Shown: positions 7,782 to 15,951 of the stretch, piece after piece
Numbering within the stretch: position 1 is the stretch's first letter
How the letters are laid out: each line of letters starts with the position of its first letter
Source: Veillonellaceae bacterium
Lineage (GTDB): Bacteria; Bacillota_C; Negativicutes; Veillonellales; Veillonellaceae
Assembly: GCA_902834965.1 (NCBI GenBank)
Contig: CADFKY010000010.1
Span: forward strand, 1-20,798
Direction of reading: 5' to 3'
DNA length: 20,798 nt
Notes under the pieces: model-generated
The model's input: the letters and a program-made list of their open reading frames with translations, nothing else
The model's database searches: none
Told to the model about the DNA's origin: nothing
Translations under genes and position numbers: made by a program

Positions 7782-7817
7782 GAAAAAGTGGTTATCTAAG
7801 CTATATAGATAACCACT
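7782..7817 (-). terminator. Minus-strand terminator of the CxCxxC protein gene
   Basis: AGTGGTTATCT at 7787-7797 and AGATAACCACT at 7807-7817 form a perfect 11-bp stem with a nine-base loop. On the minus strand it is followed by TTTTT (7786-7782). It lies just after the minus-strand gene ending at 7843 and back to back with the plus-strand terminator, so the two convergent genes are insulated. Confidence 0.85.
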
Positions 7818-7842
7818 AAATCGGTAATTAAGAATAATATTG

Positions 7843-8190
7843 TTAGTTAATTTCCGCTTTCAAATCAATAATGTTTTTAGCAGCCACACATCCAGGGCAG
7901 TCACAGAATTCTGCACCTTGTGCTTTGATAGATTTAGCATGTTGTAATAGGTTAGCTGCGCCTTCTTTACCGAGGATTTGTGCAGCTACTTCAGAACCAG
8001 CAAAACCGATTGTTTCGTCAATAAAAGCAATGTTTTGCTCTGCTACAGATACGAGTTGTTTAGTAAGCTCTTCTTGCTCAGGTTTGCCTTCTGCGTTGAT
8101 CCAAGATTGAGCGAATTCCTTTACTGTTTCATTGCTTGTAGGTGCATCTAATAAAGCTTGTACAAGTTGTGTTAATTGTGTATGTGTCAT
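7843..8190 (-). CDS. Small helical CxCxxC protein (family often misnamed 'Hsp90')
   Basis: This is a 115-residue soluble protein, mostly helical and acidic, with no signal peptide. Its feature is F-C-D-C-P-G-C-V-A-A near residues 94-103: three cysteines as C-x-C-x-x-C, which could bind a metal or act in thiol chemistry. Similar proteins of about 115 residues with CDCPxC occur in Negativicutes and Clostridia. From memory they are often labelled 'molecular chaperone Hsp90' in annotations, although there is no resemblance to true Hsp90. The ATG is preceded by AAAGGAG on the minus strand. The gene has its own promoter and terminator, so it is monocistronic. Function unknown. Confidence 0.82.
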   Translation of the reverse strand: MTHTQLTQLVQALLDAPTSNETVKEFAQSWINAEGKPEQEELTKQLVSVAEQNIAFIDETIGFAGSEVAAQILGKEGAANLLQHAKSIKAQGAEFCDCPGCVAAKNIIDLKAEIN

Positions 8191-8276
8191 GATAATCTCC
8201 TTTTATTAACTACTAACTATAGCTTTGGAATAGTGCATTTAGTATCGTATGAGCATCTGTTCCGTTTGTTGAGTTC

Positions 8277-8282
8277 ATTATA
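8277..8282 (-). promoter_or_regulatory. -10 element (extended) of the CxCxxC protein gene
   Basis: On the minus strand this reads TGCTATAAT, an extended -10 with a perfect TATAAT. No good -35 is found 17-18 bp upstream, as expected for extended -10 promoters. The predicted leader is about 80 bases. Apart from this promoter, the gap 8191-8496 holds only AT-rich sequence with GATAGAT repeats near 8319-8342 and a weak CTGT/ACAG stem with CCCCTTTTTT around 8380-8400 on the minus strand. That stem may end the abi transcript. Confidence 0.6.
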
Positions 8283-8496
8283 GCACTTACAATAATTTTG
8301 AATAGTAGAATGATTTGCGATAGATACTATCAAATGTGATAGATTTATGATATTTATTAGTTAAATTTTTATATAAAAAAGGGGCTGTAATAAAACAGAC
8401 ACTTGCTTTGAATACCTGAAAAATTAATTATACTTTTATTAAAACAATTTGAACGAGGGGTTAATCTAATATTTATTGTGATAAAGCTTCGTCATA

Positions 8497-9492
8497 TTAA
8501 ATGAATTTATTTAACTCAGATGTCCAATCTTTAGGTAGCTTCATTTTACGAGTAACTTCAGAATAAAGATTTGAAGGTAATTCAGCTTCTAGTCTGTTTA
8601 GTTCATCAAATATACGACGTAGTAATTGTTTATAGTCTTTTTTTGATAGGAATAAGCGGAGTAGTAAGATAATATCAAAGACACCACCTTGGAATGCTGG
8701 TGTCGTGATGCTTATATAAAAGAAGCTCGTTTGAATGGGTTTTCCATCCTTATTTTTAGCATAGTAGTCATAGAGTCGATCTTCATGGGCACAAACATTG
8801 CGAAATGCTTTTATACAGTTTATTGCACTCATAAAATCTTTTAAATAATTTTGAAGAGTGATTTTAGTTGCTGCTACATTGCAGTTGTTTTTGAATTCAT
8901 AGAGTACCGATTTTAAAATTTCGATTTGGGTGGGCTCTTTTAGATTATAAAAAAGGTTACATGTTTGCCCCATAGTAAGCTTAGTTATCAGTACCCATAG
9001 GGGAAGTTCTTTATGTTCATTAAAGTAGTGGTAAAATGGTCCCGACTTAGTTTTGGAGTCAGTGTTTTGCTTCGTTACCGATGATAGCGTTGCAATTAGT
9101 GAAGTCGTTTGCTGGTGGTTAGTGTCCCTATAATTATTGATATTAAAATAGCTGAATGCTTCTTTTGGATATTCTGAGGAAAATTGATAGGCAATTTTTG
9201 ATTTTATAGAGTTTTCTGTCATAAGAATATATTTTATAAGAATATTCCTTAAGTTTCTATCGAATTCATATAGAGCATATATTTGTTCAAAAGTAGTTCC
9301 ATTTTTATAGTAATCATCTTGTCGTTTCTTGCTTTCGACTGAATCTAAAAATATATGTTTGTAACCATTAATTAATTGGTAGTAGTTTTCCCTAATTAAT
9401 ATGGCCTTTGCTTTACTGCCATTAGTAATAAGAATGTTACGCTTACGGAGCATTTTTAGTTGCTGATTATGAGTTTGAAATGGTTTTGCCAT
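8497..9492 (-). CDS. AbiF/AbiD-type (Abi_2) HEPN-domain abortive infection protein
   Basis: Abi_2-family proteins are phage-defence or toxin proteins with a HEPN ribonuclease fold. From ATG 9492 the product is 331 residues, beginning M-A-K-P-F-Q-T-H-N-Q-Q-L. Family marks are the N-terminal K-P-F-x-T-x-x-Q-Q, N-Y-Y-Q-L-I-N-G-Y-K, the G-T-T-F-E-Q-I-Y-A-L-Y-E-F-D-R-x-L-R stretch, and the HEPN motif R231-N-V-C-A-H236 (R-x4-H) followed by E-D-R-L-Y. A longer frame with ATG at 9570 exists. Its first 26 codons lie inside a terminator-type RNA hairpin, whereas ATG 9492 has GGGGGA eight bases upstream, so I choose 9492. The gene stands next to a type I restriction system and directly behind a small structured RNA. 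It is AT-rich compared with the leu and ABC genes. Confidence 0.9.
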   Translation of the reverse strand: MAKPFQTHNQQLKMLRKRNILITNGSKAKAILIRENYYQLINGYKHIFLDSVESKKRQDDYYKNGTTFEQIYALYEFDRNLRNILIKYILMTENSIKSKIAYQFSSEYPKEAFSYFNINNYRDTNHQQTTSLIATLSSVTKQNTDSKTKSGPFYHYFNEHKELPLWVLITKLTMGQTCNLFYNLKEPTQIEILKSVLYEFKNNCNVAATKITLQNYLKDFMSAINCIKAFRNVCAHEDRLYDYYAKNKDGKPIQTSFFYISITTPAFQGGVFDIILLLRLFLSKKDYKQLLRRIFDELNRLEAELPSNLYSEVTRKMKLPKDWTSELNKFI

Positions 9493-9509
9493 AAAATTCA
9501 TCCCCCAAT

Positions 9510-9548
9510 AAAAAAAGAGGCGAAGTAATCCGCAGATTGCTTCGCCTC
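9510..9548 (-). terminator. Rho-independent terminator between the small RNA and abiF
   Basis: Nine perfect base pairs (GAGGCGAAG with CTTCGCCTC) plus an inner four-pair stem, followed on the minus strand by seven T. It lies between the promoter and the abiF start, so most transcripts should end as the small RNA and only read-through makes the protein. Confidence 0.88.
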
Positions 9549-9584
9549 CGTAATGTTCCCTCAGGTTCATTACTAACTCTTTGT
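9510..9584 (-). ncRNA. Predicted two-hairpin small RNA upstream of abiF (candidate RNA antitoxin)
   Basis: On the minus strand, transcription from the promoter at 9591-9620 would start near 9584 and stop at the T7 run at 9516-9510, giving an RNA of about 70-75 nt. Hairpin 1 pairs 9568-9573 (GTAATG) with 9550-9555 (CATTAC) around a 12-base loop. Hairpin 2 pairs 9540-9548 with 9517-9525 (9 bp), then has a C/A mismatch and an inner AATC/GATT stem with a TGCG loop. The abiF RBS begins five bases after the T-run. A structured 'AbiF RNA' motif upstream of such genes is, as I recall, known from comparative genomics. I cannot check that this RNA fits that covariance model. Confidence 0.7.
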
Positions 9585-9590
9585 ATAGTT

Positions 9591-9620
9591 ACTATAACAA
9601 ATATTGCAATCTGTTGTCAA
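9591..9620 (-). promoter_or_regulatory. Promoter for the small RNA and abiF
   Basis: On the minus strand: TTGACA (9620-9615), an 18-bp spacer, and TATAGT (9596-9591) preceded by TGT, making an extended -10. It is one of the best promoters in the window. The rest of the gap to hsdM (9621-9849) is AT-rich, with a CTTTTC-TAG-GAAAAG dyad at 9685-9699. A weak possible hsdM promoter (TTAAGT at 9748-9753, TATGAT at 9772-9777) is also present. Confidence 0.8.
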
Positions 9621-9849
9621 TGTATGTTGTAATCCCTAATTAAAGTGCTGATATCTTATTTGTATTATACTACAAACATATGTACTTTTCTAGGAAAAGG
9701 GCTGGTCTAGTGGTATTTTTGTAAACTTTAATGGTAAAATTTAAATGTTAAGTAAACTATTCTTATTTTTATATGATTAGTAGCCATTTTTAAGAAGTTT
9801 TGAATAAACGTTAGTAGCTTTTATGCTGGTATATAAGTACGGAGGTACC

Positions 9850-11574
9850 ATGAGTTTAAGTAGTCGTGTAAATGAAAAGGCGTCCCTTATTTGGGCAATC
9901 GCAGATAAGTTAACAGGCGTGTATAAACCACACGAATATGGAGAGGTAATTCTACCCCTTACAGTTCTAAGACGCTTTGACTGTATTTTAGCTGATACAA
10001 AACCTGCTGTACTTGATACCTATAATGAATTAAAAGATCAGGATTTGGATTTATTAGATGGTTTATTGTATACAGTAGCTGGCCATAAATTCTATAACAT
10101 CAGTAAATATACATTTAAAACATTGCTTGATGATCCTGATAATATTGAAAGTAACTTCAGAGATTATATAAATGGCTTTTCTGATAATGTGCAAGATATT
10201 ATTAGAAAGTTCAAATTTGATAATCATATTACAACAATGGCAGATAAGCATATTTTGTATATGGTAATTAAAGAGTTTACTACTGATAAAGCTAATTTAC
10301 ATCCAGACCACATCAGTAATCTTGAAATGGGCTACGTATTCGAAGAGATTATCCGTCGATTCTCAGAGGCTCATAATGAAGATGCAGGACAGCATTATAC
10401 TCCTCGTGAGGTAATTCGATTAATGGTTAACATTCTATTCCATGACGATAATGCTGTATTAAGTGGCCAAAATGTAGCTCGTACAATTTATGATTGTGCT
10501 TGTGGTACAGGTGGAATGCTTTCAGTAGCAGAAGAATATCTTGCGAATTTGAATAGTACATCTAAACTGATTTCATTTGGACAAGAATTGAATGATCAAA
10601 CCTTTGCTATTTGCAAGGCAGATATGCTCATTAAAGGCAATGATGCAGAACGTATTAAAAGCGGTAATACCCTATCTGATGATCAATTCTCAGGTGAAAC
10701 TTTTGACTATATTATTTCTAACCCTCCATTTGGACGAGAATGGAAGAATGAAGAAGCTATCGTAAAAAATGAAGCCAAATTAGGATTTGATGGTCGATTT
10801 GGTCCAGGGTTGCCATCAACATCAGACGGACAAATGTTGTTTTTAGAAAATGCTATTAAAAAGATGAACCCTCAAGGCTCTCGTATTGCGATTATCCATA
10901 ATGGGTCACCATTATTTACTGGTGATGCAGGGAGTGGCCCATCTGAAATTAGACGATATATTCTAGAGAATGATCTATTGGAAGCCATTATTGCCTTACC
11001 AAATGATATTTTCTACAATACGGGCATTGCAACCTATATTTGGGTACTTTCAAATAAGAAAGCTGGTACACCTAGAGCAGGAAAAGTGCAACTTATTAAT
11101 GCTAATGATTTGTATGAAAAACGACGTAAGTCATTAGGTAATAAACGAAATGATATTCCTGAAAGTGCTATTCAGGAGATAACAAAGCTTTATGGTGAGT
11201 TTAAAGAAACTGAAATCAGTAAAATCTTTGATAATGAAGACTTCGGCTATACCAAAATTACGGTAGAACGACCATTACTTGATGAAGATGGAAAACCTGT
11301 GTTAGTAAAAGGTAAGCCAAAAGCAGATAGTAAACGGCGCGATACTGAAATTGTACCGCTTAAAGAAGATATAGAAACATACTTTAAACGTGAGGTATTA
11401 CCGTTTGCTCCTGATGCATGGATTGATACCAAGAAGAATAAGATTGGTTATGAGATTCCATTTACACGTCATTTTTATAAATATGTAGCTCCACGCCCAT
11501 CTGAAGAAATTATGGCTGAGATTAAGGCTTTGGAAAGTGATTTAGATGGCGCTCTAGCAGAGGTGTTTAAATGA
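9850..11574 (+). CDS. hsdM: Type I restriction-modification system methyltransferase subunit
   Basis: This is the modification subunit, which makes N6-methyladenine in host DNA together with HsdS and completes the restriction complex with HsdR. It has 574 residues. The N-terminal helical HsdM_N region covers about 1-150. Then come Y-T-P-R-E-V at 183-188, the AdoMet motif I C-A-C-G-T-G-G-M at 216-223, and the catalytic motif IV S-N-P-P-F near 290-294. The C-terminal part contacts HsdS. I chose ATG 9850 because GGAGGT lies just before it and the N-terminus MSLSSRVNEK fits the family; an in-frame ATG at 9823 has no RBS. The stop overlaps the hsdS start in ATGA. It is the first gene of a three-gene operon. 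Confidence 0.95.
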   Translation: MSLSSRVNEKASLIWAIADKLTGVYKPHEYGEVILPLTVLRRFDCILADTKPAVLDTYNELKDQDLDLLDGLLYTVAGHKFYNISKYTFKTLLDDPDNIESNFRDYINGFSDNVQDIIRKFKFDNHITTMADKHILYMVIKEFTTDKANLHPDHISNLEMGYVFEEIIRRFSEAHNEDAGQHYTPREVIRLMVNILFHDDNAVLSGQNVARTIYDCACGTGGMLSVAEEYLANLNSTSKLISFGQELNDQTFAICKADMLIKGNDAERIKSGNTLSDDQFSGETFDYIISNPPFGREWKNEEAIVKNEAKLGFDGRFGPGLPSTSDGQMLFLENAIKKMNPQGSRIAIIHNGSPLFTGDAGSGPSEIRRYILENDLLEAIIALPNDIFYNTGIATYIWVLSNKKAGTPRAGKVQLINANDLYEKRRKSLGNKRNDIPESAIQEITKLYGEFKETEISKIFDNEDFGYTKITVERPLLDEDGKPVLVKGKPKADSKRRDTEIVPLKEDIETYFKREVLPFAPDAWIDTKKNKIGYEIPFTRHFYKYVAPRPSEEIMAEIKALESDLDGALAEVFK

Positions 11575-12848
11575 TGCGAGAAATGAAAGATAGTGGAGTA
11601 CCATGGATTGGGAAAATTCCAGCAAGTTTAAAGCTGATTCGAAATAAATATCTATTATCATATGAAAAAGGGAAAAAAGCAGATAATACAAATTTAGCTC
11701 AGGAGGGGCTTCCATATATTGGTGCATCGGACTTAGATTCATACGATATATCAAAGCTATATACTACAGATATTGAACTTCCTGATGTCACATATGATGA
11801 TATTTTAATTTTGTGGGATGGAGCTAGGGCTGGTCTGGTAGGCACCAATAAGGTGGGAAAATTATCCTCAACAGTAGTTAAATTAGTTCCTGATAAGAAC
11901 GTAGTGAATAAAAAGTTTCTATATTGGTATTATATGGCTTTTCAACAGTTTATGTATGATATGGTAAATGGTACAACGATTCCACACATGAATAGAAGGT
12001 TTATAGAGGATATAGGCTTTTTATCTTGGTCTTTGGACGAACAAAATTGTATCGTTAATTATCTAGACACTAAATGCAGTCAAATTGATACTATCATTAC
12101 TAACGAGCAATCTGTTATTGAAAAGCTACATGAATATAAGCAAGCTATTATTACTCAGGCTATAACCAGGGGATTAAATCCTAGTACAAAAATGAAAAAA
12201 ACTGGACTTAAGTGGATGGGCATGGTTCCTGAACATTGGGATGTAAAAAAAATTAAATATTTGACTAATAAAATAGGGAGTGGTAAAACGCCCAAAGGCG
12301 GAAGTGATGTTTATATTGACGAAGGTGTTCTTTTTATTCGTAGTCAAAATGTATATGATGGATACTTTGATTTGAGTAGTGTTGCCTTTATTTCTCATAA
12401 GATTGACAGCACAATGAGTAATACTCGTGTTTATAGAAATGATGTTTTATTAAATATAACTGGAGGTTCTATAGGTAGATCTTGTTTATATGAATCTGAC
12501 GAACCTGCTAATGTTAATCAACATGTTTGCATTATAAGATGTAACAATCAGATGAGACCTAAGTTTATGCAATATTTTTGGAATTCTAGAATTGGGAAAA
12601 TATCGATAGATATTTATCAATCAGGGGCTAATAGAGAAGGGCTAAATTTCACTGAAATCGGTAATACCTTAGTACCAACTCCTGAGTTACATGAACAAGA
12701 TCAAATTATCGATTATTTAGACGGTAAATGTGGCGTTATTAATAATGTTATACAACAAAAACATTCTCTTATTAATAAACTCACTGAATACAAGAAATCC
12801 CTAATTTATGAAGTAGTAACTGGTAAAAAGGAGGTGCCTCATGTCTGA
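11571..12848 (+). CDS. hsdS: Type I restriction-modification specificity subunit
   Basis: This DNA-recognition subunit of 425 residues has the normal two-half design. Target-recognition domain 1 covers about 1-150 and is followed by a conserved helix with I-V-N-Y-L-D-T-K-C ... I-E-K-L-H-E-Y-K-Q near 160-195. Target-recognition domain 2 covers about 210-350 and is followed by the repeated helix I-I-D-Y-L-D-G-K-C ... I-N-K-L-T-E-Y-K-K near 365-410. The two helix copies form the coiled coil that sets the spacing of the bipartite target. Each half begins with the related phrase G-x-x-W-x-G-x-x-P. Translation starts at ATG 11571 or 11574, overlapping the hsdM stop. The recognition sequence cannot be read from the protein. 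It has no frameshift and no extra silent hsdS copy nearby. Confidence 0.94.
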   Translation: MMREMKDSGVPWIGKIPASLKLIRNKYLLSYEKGKKADNTNLAQEGLPYIGASDLDSYDISKLYTTDIELPDVTYDDILILWDGARAGLVGTNKVGKLSSTVVKLVPDKNVVNKKFLYWYYMAFQQFMYDMVNGTTIPHMNRRFIEDIGFLSWSLDEQNCIVNYLDTKCSQIDTIITNEQSVIEKLHEYKQAIITQAITRGLNPSTKMKKTGLKWMGMVPEHWDVKKIKYLTNKIGSGKTPKGGSDVYIDEGVLFIRSQNVYDGYFDLSSVAFISHKIDSTMSNTRVYRNDVLLNITGGSIGRSCLYESDEPANVNQHVCIIRCNNQMRPKFMQYFWNSRIGKISIDIYQSGANREGLNFTEIGNTLVPTPELHEQDQIIDYLDGKCGVINNVIQQKHSLINKLTEYKKSLIYEVVTGKKEVPHV

Positions 12849-15800
12849 ATTTGATGTAAAAGAAAAGCGATTCGAAGATGATATTGAATCATTCTTATGT
12901 ACTACAGGCGGATATTTGAAAGGCAATCCGAAGGTATTTAACCGTGAGTTGGCTCTTGATACGGATACTCTATTGGCGTTTATAAAACATAGCCAACCAA
13001 AGAAATGGGAGCGATATACAAAGTTATATGGAGACTCTTGTGAACAGCAATTTTTAAAGCGGTTTAATGACTCTGTAGAGCATGATGGCATGTTATCTGT
13101 CTTACGTCATGGCTTTAAGGATAGAGGCATTACATTCCGAGTTGTGTATTGGAAACCAGAAACCTCTATGAATGAAACTGCAAGAGCACAATATGAGTCT
13201 AATATATTCCATTGCACTCGGCAGTTACATTATTCTGTATCTAATAATAACAGTGTAGATATTGTTTTATTTTTAAACGGTATCCCTGTTGTTAGTATGG
13301 AATTGAAATGTCAGTTTACAGGACAGAATGCAACTAATGCGATTTCTCAATATAAATTTGATAGATCTAATAAGGATCAAATCTTTAAGTTTAATCGCCG
13401 TGTATTAGTTCATTTTGCAGTAGATTTAACGCAAGTGCATATGACAACAAAATTAAATGGTAGTAGTACATATTTTCTCCCATTTAATCAAGGTTCTAAT
13501 GGTGCTGGTAATGTCGGAAGTGCTGGCAATCCTACTAACTCGGATACGTACGATACATCCTACTTATGGGAATCTGTTCTTCAACGAGATAGATTGTTAG
13601 AAATTTTGCAAAAATATATGCATTTATCTGTTGTAAAAGATAGTACTGGTAATATAACTGATGAGATATTGATTTTCCCTCGCTTTCACCAATTAGATGT
13701 AGTAACAAAATTGTTAGACCATGTAAAAGAAAATGGGGCAGGGCACAATTACTTGATTCAACACTCTGCTGGCTCTGGCAAGTCTAACTCTATTGCTTGG
13801 TTAGCTCATCGCTTGTCTGGTTTGCATGACAAGGCTGATAAGAAGATTTTTCGGTCTACAATTATTGTAACTGATCGAAAGATTTTGGATAGTCAACTAC
13901 AGAATACGGTTTCTCAATTTGATCATACGCCAGGGGTTATACAACGTGTGGATAAGACCTCTAAACAGTTAAAAGAGGCTATTGAAAGTGGTACGCCTAT
14001 TATCATTACTACATTACAAAAATTTCCTGTTATTTATGAAGAGGTGAAAGCGCAAAGTAGTAACTTTGCTGTAATTGTAGATGAAGCACATTCTTCTCAA
14101 ACTGGATCCGCTGCACGTAAGTTAAAACAAGCCCTTGCAAATACAGAAAAGGCCCTTCAAGAATATGCTGACTGGGCATATGAAGATGAGGAAAATGCTT
14201 TAGATGAAGAGGATAAACTCGTTAAGGAGCTAGTCGCACAAGGTCAGCATGATAATCTGTCTTTCTTCGCGTTTACTGCAACGCCTAAAGCAAAGACTTT
14301 GCAACTATTTGGTACTCGTGATGAAATGGGCGAATATCATCCGTTCCATATCTACTCTATGCAACAAGCTATAGATGAGGGTTTCATTCTTGATGTCTTA
14401 AAGAATTACATGACCTACAATACGTACTATAAAATAGCGAGTCTTGTTGATGTTGATATTGAATTGGATTCAGCGGCTGGAATGAAAGCTATTCGTAAAT
14501 TCCAAACCTTGCATCCACATAATATTACACAAAAAACAGCGGTTATGTTACGCCATTTTATGGATGTAACTAGGCATAAGATTGGTGGTCGCGCAAAGGC
14601 TATGGTTGTTACGCCGTCAAGATTACATGCGGTTCGGTATGTTCAAGAGTTTCGCCGTCAGATAGAGCAAATGGAATGTCCCGATTTAGAAGTACTAGTA
14701 GCCTTTTCTGGTGAGATTGATGACAATGGGAGAACCTATACAGAGGAGTCTTTGAATATAGATAAAGATGGCAATCATATTAAGGAAAAAGCATTACCAG
14801 ACACATTCCATAACGATGAATATGGCATGCTTATCGTTGCCGAGAAATATCAGACTGGTTTTGATGAGCCTTTATTGCACACTATGTTTGTAGATAAGAA
14901 ACTTTCTGGGGTAAAGGCTGTTCAGACATTATCTCGACTTAATAGAACTATGAAGGGCAAACAAGATACATTTGTATTAGACTTTGTTAATAGTGAAGAT
15001 GATATCTTGAGCTCTTTTGCACCATTCTATCAAGAAACTAAGTTAGATAAAGAAACAGATCCTAATACGTTATATGATGTTAAGTCAACTCTAGATAAGT
15101 TTAATGTTTATGATGTACATGATATAGAACAATTTGGGGAATTATTCTATCAAAGCCAAAATCAAACGATGGGAGATTTAGGGAAACTTCAATCGTATAT
15201 TATGCCATCTATCAAACGCTTTGAAGCATTAGAGGAAGCTGATCGAGATATTTTTAAAGGGACTCTACAACATTTCAATCGTTTATATTCCTTTATTACA
15301 CAGGTATGTAGATTGTTTGATAAAGAGCTCCATACCTTCAGTATCTATGCTAAGTTCCTTGCTATTCAATTGCCAAAAGAACATCAGGATCATGTCGATT
15401 TAGATGATAAGATAATGCTTGAATACTATCGTTTGGAAAAAGGCTCACATGGGTCAATTGATTTGGCTCCAGAAGAAACTGGATTGCAACCTATTACAGG
15501 CAAAGTAGGTCGTAAAAATAGTTTGATTACAACCATTAACGAGATTATTGAAGAGTTTAATAAGCGCTACGGTACTGAGTTTACAGAAATGGATAAAGTA
15601 ATATTACAAATAGAACAAGATATTGCAAAAGATCCTAAATGGCGCGACTATATCAATAATAATGGATATAAAACATTTAAAATACTGTTTGATCAAGAGT
15701 TCATAAGTATTGTTACTAAAAGATTTAGAGCTAACGAAGAATTCCTAAAAGCGTTGTTAAAAGATAAAAAACTATTTGAGAACATCCGTGATGCCCTTGG

Positions 15801-15933
15801 AAATGCTATCTATAGTCGTGTAGAACATAATGTCATGAATCATGCTTTACCGGAAAAGATGCTGCATGGAATGTTTGACTTAGTTCAACCAGAAACTACG
15901 CAATTAGTAGCAGATAAGAATGCTGAAAAATAG
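12841..15933 (+). CDS. hsdR: Type I restriction endonuclease and translocase subunit
   Basis: The motor and nuclease subunit has 1030 residues, full length for the family. The N-terminal nuclease has D140 and E154-L-K156 (PD-(D/E)xK type). The SF2 translocase follows: Walker A H-S-A-G-S-G-K-S at 308-315, D-E-A-H at 414-417, F-T-A-T-P near 478-482 and the motif VI region L-S-R-L-N-R-T near 695-701. The C-terminal helical part binds the methylase core. It starts inside hsdS with an 8-bp overlap and has a strong AAGGAGGTG at about 12826-12834. All key residues are present, so the restriction system looks active. No terminator is seen before the next gene, 18 bp downstream. Confidence 0.95.
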   Translation: MSEFDVKEKRFEDDIESFLCTTGGYLKGNPKVFNRELALDTDTLLAFIKHSQPKKWERYTKLYGDSCEQQFLKRFNDSVEHDGMLSVLRHGFKDRGITFRVVYWKPETSMNETARAQYESNIFHCTRQLHYSVSNNNSVDIVLFLNGIPVVSMELKCQFTGQNATNAISQYKFDRSNKDQIFKFNRRVLVHFAVDLTQVHMTTKLNGSSTYFLPFNQGSNGAGNVGSAGNPTNSDTYDTSYLWESVLQRDRLLEILQKYMHLSVVKDSTGNITDEILIFPRFHQLDVVTKLLDHVKENGAGHNYLIQHSAGSGKSNSIAWLAHRLSGLHDKADKKIFRSTIIVTDRKILDSQLQNTVSQFDHTPGVIQRVDKTSKQLKEAIESGTPIIITTLQKFPVIYEEVKAQSSNFAVIVDEAHSSQTGSAARKLKQALANTEKALQEYADWAYEDEENALDEEDKLVKELVAQGQHDNLSFFAFTATPKAKTLQLFGTRDEMGEYHPFHIYSMQQAIDEGFILDVLKNYMTYNTYYKIASLVDVDIELDSAAGMKAIRKFQTLHPHNITQKTAVMLRHFMDVTRHKIGGRAKAMVVTPSRLHAVRYVQEFRRQIEQMECPDLEVLVAFSGEIDDNGRTYTEESLNIDKDGNHIKEKALPDTFHNDEYGMLIVAEKYQTGFDEPLLHTMFVDKKLSGVKAVQTLSRLNRTMKGKQDTFVLDFVNSEDDILSSFAPFYQETKLDKETDPNTLYDVKSTLDKFNVYDVHDIEQFGELFYQSQNQTMGDLGKLQSYIMPSIKRFEALEEADRDIFKGTLQHFNRLYSFITQVCRLFDKELHTFSIYAKFLAIQLPKEHQDHVDLDDKIMLEYYRLEKGSHGSIDLAPEETGLQPITGKVGRKNSLITTINEIIEEFNKRYGTEFTEMDKVILQIEQDIAKDPKWRDYINNNGYKTFKILFDQEFISIVTKRFRANEEFLKALLKDKKLFENIRDALGNAIYSRVEHNVMNHALPEKMLHGMFDLVQPETTQLVADKNAEK

Positions 15934-15951
15934 TACTGCAAGGGAATAGTT

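Noticed and set aside
7820..7829. ATCGGTAATT, shared with the second ArsR operator region (6436-6445)
   Set aside because: Here it lacks the other half of the dyad and lies in a 3' region between a terminator and a stop codon, not in a promoter.
8380..8402. GGGGCTGTAATAAAACAGACAC-like stretch as an insertion-sequence end
   Set aside because: It recalls ends of some transposons, but there is no partner inverted repeat or transposase fragment nearby; it is better read as a weak minus-strand terminator after abiF.
9493..9570. Longer abiF start at ATG 9570 adding 26 residues
   Set aside because: These codons lie inside the two hairpins and T-run of the predicted RNA and have no good RBS; ATG 9492 has GGGGGA at proper spacing and matches the family N-terminus.
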